From WLXB01 sp040221475 (lineage in GTDB: Bacteria > Pseudomonadota > Alphaproteobacteria > Rhodospirillales > Rhodospirillaceae), in NCBI GenBank assembly GCA_040221475.1, contig JAVKEJ010000053.1, positions 744,001 to 808,000 of the forward strand: a stretch of 64,000 nucleotides of DNA. Direction: 5' to 3'. Both the position numbers and the translations under genes were made by a program. The notes below the pieces were generated by a model. That model had not been told where the DNA came from, did no database searches, and worked only from the letters and a program-made list of their open reading frames with translations. Positions 25,045-34,589 of the stretch are shown one piece after another (position 1 is the stretch's first letter; every line of letters starts with the position of its first letter).

Positions 25045-26484
25045 CTAACCCGGAAACAGGGCTGCAGCTGCTGTGTCTGCACCAGCCAGAAGTGGCTCAG
25101 GAAGACCAACAAAGAGCACGACTAAAAGCGCGCACAATCCCATAATCAAAGCGGTGGAGCGATCAGGACGATCAAAAGCTTCTACAGACTCATCAAAATA
25201 CATAATCTTGATCAGACGCAGATAATAAAAGGCCCCGATGACGCTGGACAGAAGTCCGATCACCGCAAGAGGAATCAGCCCTTCATTCACGGCGGCAACA
25301 AATACAAAGTACTTGCCGAAAAATCCGGCCAGAGGCGGAATACCGGCCATGGAGAACATCAAAATCGCCAGCGCCAATGCAATGGCCGGATTTGTCTTGG
25401 ACAAGCCGGACAAATCATCAATGCTTTCCACGTAGCGTTCTTTGACACGCATGGACAAAATAACCGCAAATGTTCCAACATTCATGAACAGGTAGATGAG
25501 CATGTAATAAATCATGCCCCTCGCCCCTTCTTGCGTGCCGGCCACCAGGCCAATCAGTGCGTAGCCAACATGACCAATGGAACTATAGGCCATCAAACGC
25601 TTGATGTTGTTTTGCGCGATCGCCGCAATGGCCCCCCAAAGCATCGACGCTATGCAAATAACGGTCAGCACTTGCCGCCATTCATCCATCAAACCTTCGA
25701 ATGGTCCAACCAAAACCCGCAGAAACAAGCACAGCGCTGCGATCTTCGGACCAACCGAGAAAAATGCCGTGACCGGCGTGGGGGATCCTTCGTAAACGTC
25801 TGGTGTCCACATGTGGAAGGGCACGGCTGAGATTTTGAAGGCCAAACCACAGATCACAAAAATCAGACCAACCAGAACACCGGTGTTCTGTTCAACCCCT
25901 GTCAACGCATCAGCCAGCCCCGCAAAGGAGGTCGTACCGGCAAAACCATATACCAATGACGAGCCATACAGCAGCAGACCGGATGCCAATGCGCCCAGAA
26001 CAAAGTACTTCACGCCCGCTTCCGTCGCCCGCAGATTACCGCGATTGAACGAGGCCAGCACGTAAAGCGCCAAGCTTTGCAATTCCAAACCAATATACAA
26101 CGAGATGAGATTGTTGGCTGACACCATCATCATCATGCCCAGCACAGCAAACAGCATGATCACCGGCATCTCATACCGTGCGATGCCCTCATTTTTCGCC
26201 CAAGATAACGCCAGGAACATCGACAATGCAGCTGCCAACAAAATCAGCATCTTGGCGAACCCGGTAAACGCGTTCACCACAAACAGGCCGTTAAAGGTAA
26301 CGGTTTCAACAGCATTTGTGGTCAGCGCAAGAAGCGCTGCAATAGCAAATGCGAGAACAGCCAGTAAGGTGACACCGCGCGCCGGATCTGTTTTGCGGAA
26401 GACCCCAACCATCAACAAGGCCATACCGGCAATGGCCAAGAAAATCTCAGCGTACGCCGGGGTTAAATCTGGGAGTGCAGTCAT
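25045..26484 (-). CDS. nuoN: NADH-quinone oxidoreductase subunit N
   Basis: NuoN is one of the three antiporter-like proton-pumping subunits of complex I. The 479-residue protein has about 14 hydrophobic helices. Conserved marks include GLELQSLALYVLASF near residue 134 (helix-5 Glu), LLLYGSSLVYGFAG, the lysine-bearing FKISAVPFHMWTPDVYEGSP near residue 226 and AYSSIGHVGYALIG near residue 300. GGGGAG precedes the ATG. It is the last nuo gene and leads directly into birA. Confidence 0.95.
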   Translation of the reverse strand: MTALPDLTPAYAEIFLAIAGMALLMVGVFRKTDPARGVTLLAVLAFAIAALLALTTNAVETVTFNGLFVVNAFTGFAKMLILLAAALSMFLALSWAKNEGIARYEMPVIMLFAVLGMMMMVSANNLISLYIGLELQSLALYVLASFNRGNLRATEAGVKYFVLGALASGLLLYGSSLVYGFAGTTSFAGLADALTGVEQNTGVLVGLIFVICGLAFKISAVPFHMWTPDVYEGSPTPVTAFFSVGPKIAALCLFLRVLVGPFEGLMDEWRQVLTVICIASMLWGAIAAIAQNNIKRLMAYSSIGHVGYALIGLVAGTQEGARGMIYYMLIYLFMNVGTFAVILSMRVKERYVESIDDLSGLSKTNPAIALALAILMFSMAGIPPLAGFFGKYFVFVAAVNEGLIPLAVIGLLSSVIGAFYYLRLIKIMYFDESVEAFDRPDRSTALIMGLCALLVVLFVGLPEPLLAGADTAAAALFPG

Positions 26485-26495
26485 ATCAATCTCCC

Positions 26496-28049
26496 CTATC
26501 GGCTCAACGCGACGCGCACGCCATCTGCCAGGCCAAGCATGGCCGTGTTCGCGTCAATCGCTGACTGATAATCGGCAATAAGTTTCGCAACAGAAACATC
26601 CATCACACTCAGGAACGACATTGGATAAACGCCCATCCACATCACCACCACACATAAAGGTGCAAAGATGGCAATTTCGCGAGGATTGAGATCAGTCATA
26701 CCTTTAAGGTCTTCCTTCACCAGCTCGCCGTAGATCACTCGCCGGTAAAGATACAACATGTAGGCGGCTCCCAGAATTACACCGGTCGCGGTAAACAGAG
26801 CAACCCATGTGTTCACCTGGAACACCCCGGTCAAAACCAGGAACTCTCCGACGAAACCAGCTGTACCTGGCAAACCAACGGAGGCCATCATCATCAGCAT
26901 AAAGACAAGTGCGTACTTCGGCATGTTATTGGCCAAGCCGCCATAACGGCTGATCTCGCGGGTATGCAAACGGTCGTACACAACCCCCACACACAGGAAC
27001 AGCGCACCAGAGACAACACCATGACTCAGCATCTGATAAATCGCCCCCTCAATAGCCTGCTGCGTCGCGGCAAAAATACCGACGGTCACGAACCCCATAT
27101 GCGCGACAGAGGAATAGGCAATCAGCTTCTTCATATCTTCTTGGGCCAAAGCCACCAAGGATGTGTAGATCACAGCGACAATCGAAAGGCCGTAAATCAA
27201 TGGCGTAAAGTATTCACTGGCCAGGGGTAACATCGGCAGAGAGAAGCGCAGGAAGCCATAAGCGCCCATCTTCAGCAATACTCCAGCCAGAATAACCGAG
27301 CCTGCCGTTGGCGCTTCCACGTGGGCGTCCGGCAACCAAGTATGCACAGGCCACATCGGCACTTTCACCGCGAATGACGCAAATAAGCCCAGCCAAAGCC
27401 AGAACTGCATCTGGAACGGGAATTCGGTGGCCATCAGAGTCGGTACGTCTGTGGTACCCGCAACAAAGTACATGGCCAAAATCGCAACCAGCAGCAGCAC
27501 CGATCCCATCAGGGTGTAGAGGAAGAACTTAAAGGCCGCGTATACGCGCCGCGCCCCACCCCAAATCCCAATGATCAGGAACATGGGGATCAGAACAGCT
27601 TCGAAGAACAGGTAGAACAAGACCATGTCCAAGGCACAGAACATGCCAATCATCATGGTTTCTAAGATCAGGAACGCGATCATGTATTCCCGCACACGGG
27701 TCTTAATCGCATCCCAACTGGCCAACACGCAGATCGGCATTAGGAAGGTGGACAGGATGACGAACAGCATGGAAATGCCATCCACACCCATGTGGTAGTT
27801 GATGCCAAACTGCGGGAACCACTCAGCCTTCTCCACAAATTGGAAATCAGCTGTGCTTTTGTCGAAATTCGCCCAGATCAGAAGCGAGACAAGGAACGCC
27901 CCCAGCGTAACCCACAACGTCACCCACCGGCAGTTGCGGGCCACAATCTCTGGGTCATCGGCGCGAATGGTCAGCAACAACAGTACGCCCAGCAAGGGCA
28001 TAAACGTGACCACGCTCAGCAGCGGTAAACTTTCAGCAAATCCGTTCAT
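26496..28049 (-). CDS. nuoM: NADH-quinone oxidoreductase subunit M
   Basis: NuoM is a second antiporter-like proton channel. The 517-residue protein has the typical NYHMGVDGISMLFV near residue 80, YLFFEAVLIPMFLIIGIWGG near residue 135 (helix-5 Glu), AVKVPMWPVHTWLPDAHVEA (helix-7 Lys) near residue 225 and AYSSVAHMGFVTVG near residue 305. The frame is open upstream, but ATG 28049 lies 4 bases after the nuoL stop and gives the normal N terminus. Confidence 0.95.
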   Translation of the reverse strand: MNGFAESLPLLSVVTFMPLLGVLLLLTIRADDPEIVARNCRWVTLWVTLGAFLVSLLIWANFDKSTADFQFVEKAEWFPQFGINYHMGVDGISMLFVILSTFLMPICVLASWDAIKTRVREYMIAFLILETMMIGMFCALDMVLFYLFFEAVLIPMFLIIGIWGGARRVYAAFKFFLYTLMGSVLLLVAILAMYFVAGTTDVPTLMATEFPFQMQFWLWLGLFASFAVKVPMWPVHTWLPDAHVEAPTAGSVILAGVLLKMGAYGFLRFSLPMLPLASEYFTPLIYGLSIVAVIYTSLVALAQEDMKKLIAYSSVAHMGFVTVGIFAATQQAIEGAIYQMLSHGVVSGALFLCVGVVYDRLHTREISRYGGLANNMPKYALVFMLMMMASVGLPGTAGFVGEFLVLTGVFQVNTWVALFTATGVILGAAYMLYLYRRVIYGELVKEDLKGMTDLNPREIAIFAPLCVVVMWMGVYPMSFLSVMDVSVAKLIADYQSAIDANTAMLGLADGVRVALSR

Positions 28050-28053
28050 CTGC

Positions 28054-29976
28054 TCAGCCCCCCACCACAATCCACGATACGAACAAGGCAATGCCGATGA
28101 TCATCGCGAACGCATAGTGATAGAGATAACCAGACTGAACAGCGCCAAGCTTGCGCGCGCCATTGGCAATAGACGCTGAAATACCGTCAGGACCGAAACG
28201 ATCTATGATGCCTTGATCGCCCTTTTTCCAAAGCTTGTCACCAATCCAAAAGGCCGGGCGCACAAACAACAAGTCATAAAGCTCGTCGAAGTACCATTTG
28301 TTCAGCAGGAATTGATAAACGCCAGGGAACTGCGCAGCCAGTTTAGCTGGCATATCTGGCTTTCGCATATACATTTGGAATGACACAGCTAGGCCAATCG
28401 CCGTCACAACCAATGGCGACCACACCACCCACGCTGGTACATGATGTGCATCTTCAACAGCATCGGCCCCAACCACGGCCAGCGCATCACGCCAGAAGTC
28501 CAACCGGCCATCGCCGACAAACACATCATAGCCAACCATGCCCGCAAAAATCGCGCCGAGGGCCAGACCTGCCAGCGGAATGGTCATAGACAGGGGGCTT
28601 TCATGGACATGATCCATCACATCCTTATCCGCACGTGGTTTGCCGTGGAAGGTCATGAACAATAGCCGCCCAGAATAAAACGCTGTCAATAAAGCCGCCG
28701 CAATACCCATCACAAAGGCATAGGTGCCGACGCTGGAATGTGCCGCATAAGCCGCTTCAAGTACGAGATCCTTGGAGTAGTATCCCGCAAACGGCGGCAC
28801 CGCGACCAAGGCCAACGTACCAATCCACATCATCGCGTAAGTAAACTTAATATGTTTCCAGATGCCGCCCATCTTGCGCATGTCTTGTTCGTCTGACATG
28901 GCGTGAATGACAGACCCTGAACCGAGGAACAGCAACGCTTTAAACCAGGCATGAGTCATCAGATGGAAGATCGCCGCTGAATACGCGCCGACACCGCAAG
29001 CGAAGAACATGTAGCCCAACTGCGAGCAGGTCGAATAGGCGATCACGCGCTTGATATCGTTCTGCACACAGCCAATGGTGGCCGCAAAAAAGGCTGTCGA
29101 AGCTCCGACGATGGTAACCACTTGCAACGCCGATGGGGCGTATTCAAAGACCGGCGACATCCGCGCCACCAGGAACACACCCGCCGTTACCATGGTTGCG
29201 GCATGAATCAACGCCGATACCGGTGTCGGGCCTTCCATGGCGTCTGGCAACCAGGTGTGCAGCAACAACTGAGCTGACTTGCCCATGGCGCCGACAAACA
29301 GCAGCAACGAAATCAGGGTTAGCGCATGCCCTTCAATGCCAAAGAACGTCACCCTGTCATCTACATGATTCGGCACAGCATTGAAAATCGCGTCAAACGT
29401 GACCGCGTCAAACAACATGTAAATGCCAAAGATACCGAGCAGGAAGCCAAAGTCTCCAACCCGGTTCACAACAAACGCTTTGATGGCCGCGGCATTGGCG
29501 GAGGGCTTCTTAAACCAGAAGCCAATCAGTAAGTAAGAGACAACGCCAACGCCTTCCCAGCCAAAGAACAACTGCACCAGATTATCAGCCGTCACCAGCA
29601 TCAGCATGGCGAAGGTAAACAGAGACAGATACGCCATAAACCGGGGCTTCGAGTCATCATGGCTCATGTAGCCAACTGAGTAGACGTGAATCAGTGTGGA
29701 CACACAGGTCACCGTCATCACCATGACCGCAGAGAGCGTGTCAAAACGGAGGGCCCATGACGTTTCAAAGGTGCCGGAATTAATCCAGCTCATCAGCGTC
29801 ACAACGCGCTCGTTGCCAGCAAGCGCCACATCAAAGAACAGTGGGATCGATAAAACAGCAGCGGACCCAACGCCCACGCATGTCACAACCTGGGAAGCCC
29901 TGTCGCCAATCTGGCGACCAAAGAACCCGGCGATAAGTGCCCCCAACAGAGGCAGGAAAATTGCGGCAGCTTCCAT
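28054..29976 (-). CDS. nuoL: NADH-quinone oxidoreductase subunit L
   Basis: NuoL is the distal antiporter-like pump with the long amphipathic lateral helix. The 640-residue length includes that C-terminal extension. Hallmarks are FFGWEGVGVVSYLLIGFWF near residue 137, GAMGKSAQLLLHTWLPDAME near residue 227, and TAGVFLVARMSP followed by AYSTCSQLGYMFFACG near residue 325. The start is 7 bases downstream of the nuoK stop. Confidence 0.96.
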   Translation of the reverse strand: MEAAAIFLPLLGALIAGFFGRQIGDRASQVVTCVGVGSAAVLSIPLFFDVALAGNERVVTLMSWINSGTFETSWALRFDTLSAVMVMTVTCVSTLIHVYSVGYMSHDDSKPRFMAYLSLFTFAMLMLVTADNLVQLFFGWEGVGVVSYLLIGFWFKKPSANAAAIKAFVVNRVGDFGFLLGIFGIYMLFDAVTFDAIFNAVPNHVDDRVTFFGIEGHALTLISLLLFVGAMGKSAQLLLHTWLPDAMEGPTPVSALIHAATMVTAGVFLVARMSPVFEYAPSALQVVTIVGASTAFFAATIGCVQNDIKRVIAYSTCSQLGYMFFACGVGAYSAAIFHLMTHAWFKALLFLGSGSVIHAMSDEQDMRKMGGIWKHIKFTYAMMWIGTLALVAVPPFAGYYSKDLVLEAAYAAHSSVGTYAFVMGIAAALLTAFYSGRLLFMTFHGKPRADKDVMDHVHESPLSMTIPLAGLALGAIFAGMVGYDVFVGDGRLDFWRDALAVVGADAVEDAHHVPAWVVWSPLVVTAIGLAVSFQMYMRKPDMPAKLAAQFPGVYQFLLNKWYFDELYDLLFVRPAFWIGDKLWKKGDQGIIDRFGPDGISASIANGARKLGAVQSGYLYHYAFAMIIGIALFVSWIVVGG

Positions 29977-29983
29977 GATGCCC

Positions 29984-30292
29984 CTACCCCTTCAACTCGT
30001 TAATATCTTCCACCGCGATAGACCGGTGAGAACGATAGAACACCACAACAATGGCCAAACCAATGGCCGCTTCAGCAGCAGCAACAGTCAGCACCAGCAT
30101 GGTAAAGATTTGCCCAACCAAATCACCAAGGTAGGCCGAGAACGCGACGAAATTGATGTTCACCGCCAACAGCATCAGCTCGATCGACATCAAAATAACG
30201 ATCAGGTTTTTCCGGTTGAGGAAAATTCCAAAGATACCGAGCGTAAACAAAATCGCAGCAACGGTCAGAAAGTGCGCGAGACTGACAACCAT
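29984..30292 (-). CDS. nuoK: NADH-quinone oxidoreductase subunit K
   Basis: NuoK is a three-helix membrane subunit (MrpC-like). The 102-residue protein shows helices near residues 5-22, 28-50 and 62-85, with the conserved Glu in SIELMLLAVNINFVAFS and another in AEAAIGLAIVV. It starts 2 bases after the nuoJ stop. Confidence 0.95.
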   Translation of the reverse strand: MVVSLAHFLTVAAILFTLGIFGIFLNRKNLIVILMSIELMLLAVNINFVAFSAYLGDLVGQIFTMLVLTVAAAEAAIGLAIVVVFYRSHRSIAVEDINELKG

Positions 30293-30294
30293 AA

Positions 30295-30909
30295 TTATAG
30301 CCCCTTCCCTGACTCGACCTTAACGATCTCAAGGGTGTCTTCAGGGCGACGGGCATTCTGGTCCGCAATAACTTGCTTACGCACGCCTGCACGAGAACGG
30401 TGCGTCAGAACAATAGATCCAATCATAGCCACCAGCAGAATTAATCCGGAGGCCTGGAAAACGTAGAGATAATCCGTATACAGAATCTGACCAATAGCCT
30501 CGGTGTTGGTAATCACCGCAGGGTCCGGCGTTGGTGCAGCACGCATGGCCTCGGCACTGTCAGAAACCTGCCACGCCACAAACACGGTAACCAGTTCAGC
30601 CAGCAACAGTCCCCCGACGAGAAGACCCGCGGGCAAATACTTCAGAAACCCTTCCCGCACCACCGTAATGTTGATGTCGAGCATCATCACCACAAACAGG
30701 AACAACACCGCGACAGCCCCCACGTACACCACGACCAAAATCATCGCGACGAATTCCGCACCCAGCAGAACAAACAGTCCGGCGCCATTGAAGAACGTGA
30801 AAATCAACCACAGTACAGAGTGAACAGGGTTCTTCTGAAAAATAACGTTCAGCGCCCCAATAATCGCAAGGGCTGCGAACAAATAAAATGCCAGCGTAGC
30901 CGCAATCAT
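30295..30909 (-). CDS. nuoJ: NADH-quinone oxidoreductase subunit J
   Basis: NuoJ is a five-helix membrane subunit whose third helix undergoes the pi-to-alpha change in complex I turnover. The 204-residue protein begins MIAATLAFYLFAALAIIG, has NPVHSVLWLIFTFFNGAGLF and the conserved EFVAMILVVVYVGAVAVLFL near residue 55. A short charged tail ends the chain. A slightly longer start at 30930 is possible, but 30909 begins directly at helix 1. There are 76 bases between nuoI and this start. Confidence 0.94.
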   Translation of the reverse strand: MIAATLAFYLFAALAIIGALNVIFQKNPVHSVLWLIFTFFNGAGLFVLLGAEFVAMILVVVYVGAVAVLFLFVVMMLDINITVVREGFLKYLPAGLLVGGLLLAELVTVFVAWQVSDSAEAMRAAPTPDPAVITNTEAIGQILYTDYLYVFQASGLILLVAMIGSIVLTHRSRAGVRKQVIADQNARRPEDTLEIVKVESGKGL

Positions 30910-30985
30910 CGCGCGCCCCCGACGGTGCATACCGTCTTTTTAGTGTTAACCTGCTGCATTCGTCTTCCCCGTCGTCTGACCTGAA

Positions 30986-31474
30986 TTACCGGTAAGGTGC
31001 GTCGAGCTCGAGCCGCTTTGCGAGCTCAGACTCCCACCGATCACCATTGGCCAGCAGCTTATCTTTGTTGTAGAGCAATTCTTCCCGCGTCTCGGTCGCG
31101 AACTCAAAGTTTGGACCTTCGACAATGGCATCTACCGGGCAAGCTTCTTCGCAGAAACCGCAATAGATACATTTGGTCATATCAATGTCGTAACGCGTTG
31201 TGCGTCGACTGCCATCCTCGCGCGGCACCGCTTCAATGGTAATGGCTTGTGCCGGACAAATGGCTTCACACAGTTTGCAGGCGATGCAGCGCTCTTCGCC
31301 ATTGGGATAACGACGCAAGGCGTGCTCCCCTCTGAAGCGCGGGCTTAACGGCCCTTTTTCAAACGGGTAGTTAATGGTCACTTTCGGACCAAACATATAC
31401 TTCAGCGTCAACCACATGCCACTCAGCAATTCACTGAGCAGAAAAGAACGCGCGGTACGATCAAAAGATGCCAT
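30986..31474 (-). CDS. nuoI: NADH-quinone oxidoreductase subunit I
   Basis: NuoI carries clusters N6a and N6b in the peripheral arm. The 162-residue protein has two 4Fe-4S motifs: CIACKLCEAICPAQAI near residue 63 and CIYCGFCEEACPVDAI near residue 102. The N-terminal membrane-contact helix SELLSGMWLTLKYMF is typical. It follows nuoH by 15 bases. Confidence 0.96.
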   Translation of the reverse strand: MASFDRTARSFLLSELLSGMWLTLKYMFGPKVTINYPFEKGPLSPRFRGEHALRRYPNGEERCIACKLCEAICPAQAITIEAVPREDGSRRTTRYDIDMTKCIYCGFCEEACPVDAIVEGPNFEFATETREELLYNKDKLLANGDRWESELAKRLELDAPYR

Positions 31475-31489
31475 GGCTAAGTCCGTTCC

Positions 31490-32521
31490 TTATGCCGGCA
31501 ATTTATCAAAGTAGACGAGGAAGCCGGCTGTCAGCACCAACCAAATCAGCGACAGCGGCAAGAACACTTTCCATCCCAGGCGCATCAGTTGGTCATAGCG
31601 ATATCGTGGGAAGGTTGCCCGGACCCAGATGAACACAAACAAGCAGAAAGCGACTTTAGCCGCGAACCAGACCACACCGGGAATCATATTCAAGGGGGCA
31701 ACGTCATAAGGGGGCAACCAACCGCCCAAGAACAGAATAGTCACCATGCCGCTCATCATAATCATGTTGGCGTATTCGCCCAGGAAGAACAGGGCAAATG
31801 ACATCGATGAGTACTCGGTCATAAAGCCAGCGACCAGTTCTGACTCAGCCTCTGGCAAGTCAAACGGGTGACGGTTTGTTTCCGCCAATACTGAGATAAA
31901 GAATACAATGAACATTGGCAGATGCGGAATAAAGTACCAACCCGGCAGGAAGCCAAACAATGGCTCCGATTGTGCCTGAACCAGTTCACTCAAATTTAAA
32001 GTCCCAGCAGTCACCAGAACCGTAATCATGATGAACCCGATGGAGACTTCGTACGACACCATTTGTGCGGCAGAACGCATCGCGCCCAAAAACGCATAAC
32101 GCGAATTAGATGCCCAGCCCGCCATCACCACGCCATAAACACCCAGTGATGAAATCGCGAACAGATACAGCACGCCAACGTTCAGGTCGGAGATCACCCA
32201 ACCCGCATTCACAGGAATAACAGCCCAGGCCAGCATCGCCAGCGAGAAGGTCACCATCGGTGCCAGGAAGAAGACCACAGGGCTCGCCCCGGATGGCAAC
32301 ACTGTTTCTTTGGTTAAAAGCTTTAGGGCATCCGCAATCGGTTGCAGCAATCCAAACCAGCCCACAACGTTCGGGCCAATCCGCATTTGCATTGCTCCAA
32401 TAATGCGGCGCTCAGCGTATGTCAGGTAAGCGACACTCACCAGAATAGGAACCATAAACATCAGGATCTGAATGACGATCCAGAGCACCGGCCAAATGTA
32501 ACCTGTCCATAACTCAGCCAT
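31490..32521 (-). CDS. nuoH: NADH-quinone oxidoreductase subunit H
   Basis: NuoH forms the quinone chamber in the membrane next to NuoB and NuoD. The 343-residue protein has about eight helices and the loop AERRIIGAMQMRIGPNVVGW near residue 36, then QPIADALKLLTKE, and the acidic loop AETNRHPFDLPEAESELVAG near residue 215. All are diagnostic. It overlaps nuoG by 8 bases. Confidence 0.96.
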   Translation of the reverse strand: MAELWTGYIWPVLWIVIQILMFMVPILVSVAYLTYAERRIIGAMQMRIGPNVVGWFGLLQPIADALKLLTKETVLPSGASPVVFFLAPMVTFSLAMLAWAVIPVNAGWVISDLNVGVLYLFAISSLGVYGVVMAGWASNSRYAFLGAMRSAAQMVSYEVSIGFIMITVLVTAGTLNLSELVQAQSEPLFGFLPGWYFIPHLPMFIVFFISVLAETNRHPFDLPEAESELVAGFMTEYSSMSFALFFLGEYANMIMMSGMVTILFLGGWLPPYDVAPLNMIPGVVWFAAKVAFCLFVFIWVRATFPRYRYDQLMRLGWKVFLPLSLIWLVLTAGFLVYFDKLPA

Positions 32522-34580
32522 AGGTGCCCGTCACTTTCCCGGACTTGCCGATCACAAACTCTTGGGTGCATTGCGCCATCGTACGTGAGGCGCGACTGAT
32601 CGGGTCTGTCTGATAATAGTTCGTTACAGGCGATACCAAAGGTGTTGCCTCAATAGCGCCTGCTGTGCCAAACGCAGACCAATCTTCAACGATAACTTCA
32701 TCTATATGCGTGAAGATGGAATTACACTCGGCCAAAGCCGCACGCACTTGATCCAACGAGTCATACGGTAGTGTTTTGCCGAGGCTGTCAGACAGCGCAC
32801 GGATAATAGACCAGTCTTCGCGTGCATCCCCGGGCGGGAAAATTGCCCGCTGCCCCAATTGAGGGCGACCCTCGGTGTTCACATACGTGCCATTCTTTTC
32901 GGTATAGGCCGCACCCGGCAGAATAACATCCGCCACATGGGCACCGGCGTCCCCGTGATGACCTTGATAGATGACAAACGCGTTTTTCAGCTTTGTTGTA
33001 TCAATTTCGTCTGCACCGAGCAGATAAACAACCTCAATCGCGCCAGAGGCCGCAGCATCCAAAATAGCGCGCGTGTCTTTACCGTGTTCACCGGGCACAA
33101 ATCCAACATCCAGCGCCCCAACGCGTGCTGCAGCCGTATGAAGAACGTTAAAGCCATTCCAATCGCCGGAAACCATGCCTGTCGCTTCTGCAAGCTTATA
33201 ACCTGCCGCAAGAATAGCTGCTCCATCCGCACGGGTCAGCGCGCCCATACCAAGCACCACCATGGCACGCTCTGCATCTTTCAAAGTTTTTGCAAAAGCA
33301 TGGGTGCCGTCAGCAACCTGCGCCAGCACGTCCGCTGTTTCACCCAAGTGCTCATAGGGATAGGTCAGGTCAGCACCTTCCCCAATGACTGCGATCTTAA
33401 CACCACCGGCCAAATATCGTTTGCGGAGGCGCGCGTTTAAAATCGGCGCTTCCTTGCGGGGGTTCGTGCCAACCAACAAAATGGCGTCGGCATCTTCAAT
33501 CCCCGCGATGGTCGTGTTGAATAAATAGGAGCTGCGCACTTTTGGGTCCAACGCTGCACCATCTTGACGACAATCCATATTTGGTGAGCCCAAAGCCTTC
33601 ATCAGGTCTTTCAATGCCAGCGTCGATTCACAATCAACCGTATCACCAACCAAGGCTGCGATTTTATCACCACTGAGTCCGGAGACTTTCTCAGCGATTG
33701 CAGCAAAAGCTTCTGACCACTCTGCTGGCTGAAGTTTGCCATCGCGACGCACATAAGGCTGATCGAGGCGCTGGTACTTCAGTCCGTCGCACGCGTTGCG
33801 TGACTTATCCGCCAGCCACTCTTCGTTGACCCACTCATTCAGGCGCGGCAGAACGCGCATCACTTCGCGGCCACGGCTATCAACGCGAATGTTGCTGCCC
33901 ACCGCATCCATAACATCGACGGATTCCGTTTTACGCAGTTCCCAGGAGCGGGCGGTAAACGCATACGGTTTATTCGTCAGTGCGCCAACGGGGCAAAGAT
34001 CAACAACGTTACCGGATAACTCAGAGGTCAACGCCCCTTCTAGATAGGTTGTAATTTCGGTATCTTCGCCACGCCCCGTTGCGCCAATTTCGGTAACGCC
34101 GGCAATCTCCTCGGCAAACCTCACACATCGCGTGCAATGAATACACCGGGTCATAATCGTCGAAACAATCGGCCCCATGTACTTGTCTTTAACGGCCCGC
34201 TTTTGCTCTCCATAGCGTCCACGGTCATACCCAAAAGCCACGGCTTGATCTTGCAGATCACACTCACCGCCCTGATCACAAATCGGGCAATCCAAGGGGT
34301 GATTGATCAGCAGAAATTCCATCACGCCATTGCGCGCTTTAACAGCCTTCTCGGATTTGGTGTGCACCACCATCCCCTCGCCGACCGGCATGGCACAAGA
34401 CGCCACCGGTTTGGGTGACTTTTCAACTTCAACCAAACACATGCGGCAGTTGCCAGCGATGGACAAACGGTCGTGATAACAGAACCTAGGAATCTCCGCG
34501 CCCGCTTCTTCAGCGGCCTGCATGATGGTAATCCCGGGTTCTACTTCTATCTCGACCCCGTCAATAGTGAGCTTAGGCAT
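32514..34580 (-). CDS. nuoG: NADH-quinone oxidoreductase subunit G
   Basis: NuoG is the large iron-sulfur subunit. In this 688-residue protein the N-terminal 2Fe-2S domain has RFCYHDRLSIAGNCRMCLVE near residue 32 and CAMPV. The His-ligated 4Fe-4S motif follows (HPLDCPICDQGGECDLQ), then TRCIHCTRCVRFAEE and VVDLCPVGAL. The remainder is a molybdopterin-oxidoreductase-like domain without the cofactor-binding signature, as usual for mitochondrial-type NuoG. It lies 9 bases after nuoF. Confidence 0.95.
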   Translation of the reverse strand: MPKLTIDGVEIEVEPGITIMQAAEEAGAEIPRFCYHDRLSIAGNCRMCLVEVEKSPKPVASCAMPVGEGMVVHTKSEKAVKARNGVMEFLLINHPLDCPICDQGGECDLQDQAVAFGYDRGRYGEQKRAVKDKYMGPIVSTIMTRCIHCTRCVRFAEEIAGVTEIGATGRGEDTEITTYLEGALTSELSGNVVDLCPVGALTNKPYAFTARSWELRKTESVDVMDAVGSNIRVDSRGREVMRVLPRLNEWVNEEWLADKSRNACDGLKYQRLDQPYVRRDGKLQPAEWSEAFAAIAEKVSGLSGDKIAALVGDTVDCESTLALKDLMKALGSPNMDCRQDGAALDPKVRSSYLFNTTIAGIEDADAILLVGTNPRKEAPILNARLRKRYLAGGVKIAVIGEGADLTYPYEHLGETADVLAQVADGTHAFAKTLKDAERAMVVLGMGALTRADGAAILAAGYKLAEATGMVSGDWNGFNVLHTAAARVGALDVGFVPGEHGKDTRAILDAAASGAIEVVYLLGADEIDTTKLKNAFVIYQGHHGDAGAHVADVILPGAAYTEKNGTYVNTEGRPQLGQRAIFPPGDAREDWSIIRALSDSLGKTLPYDSLDQVRAALAECNSIFTHIDEVIVEDWSAFGTAGAIEATPLVSPVTNYYQTDPISRASRTMAQCTQEFVIGKSGKVTGTYG

Positions 34581-34589
34581 ACCTTGTCC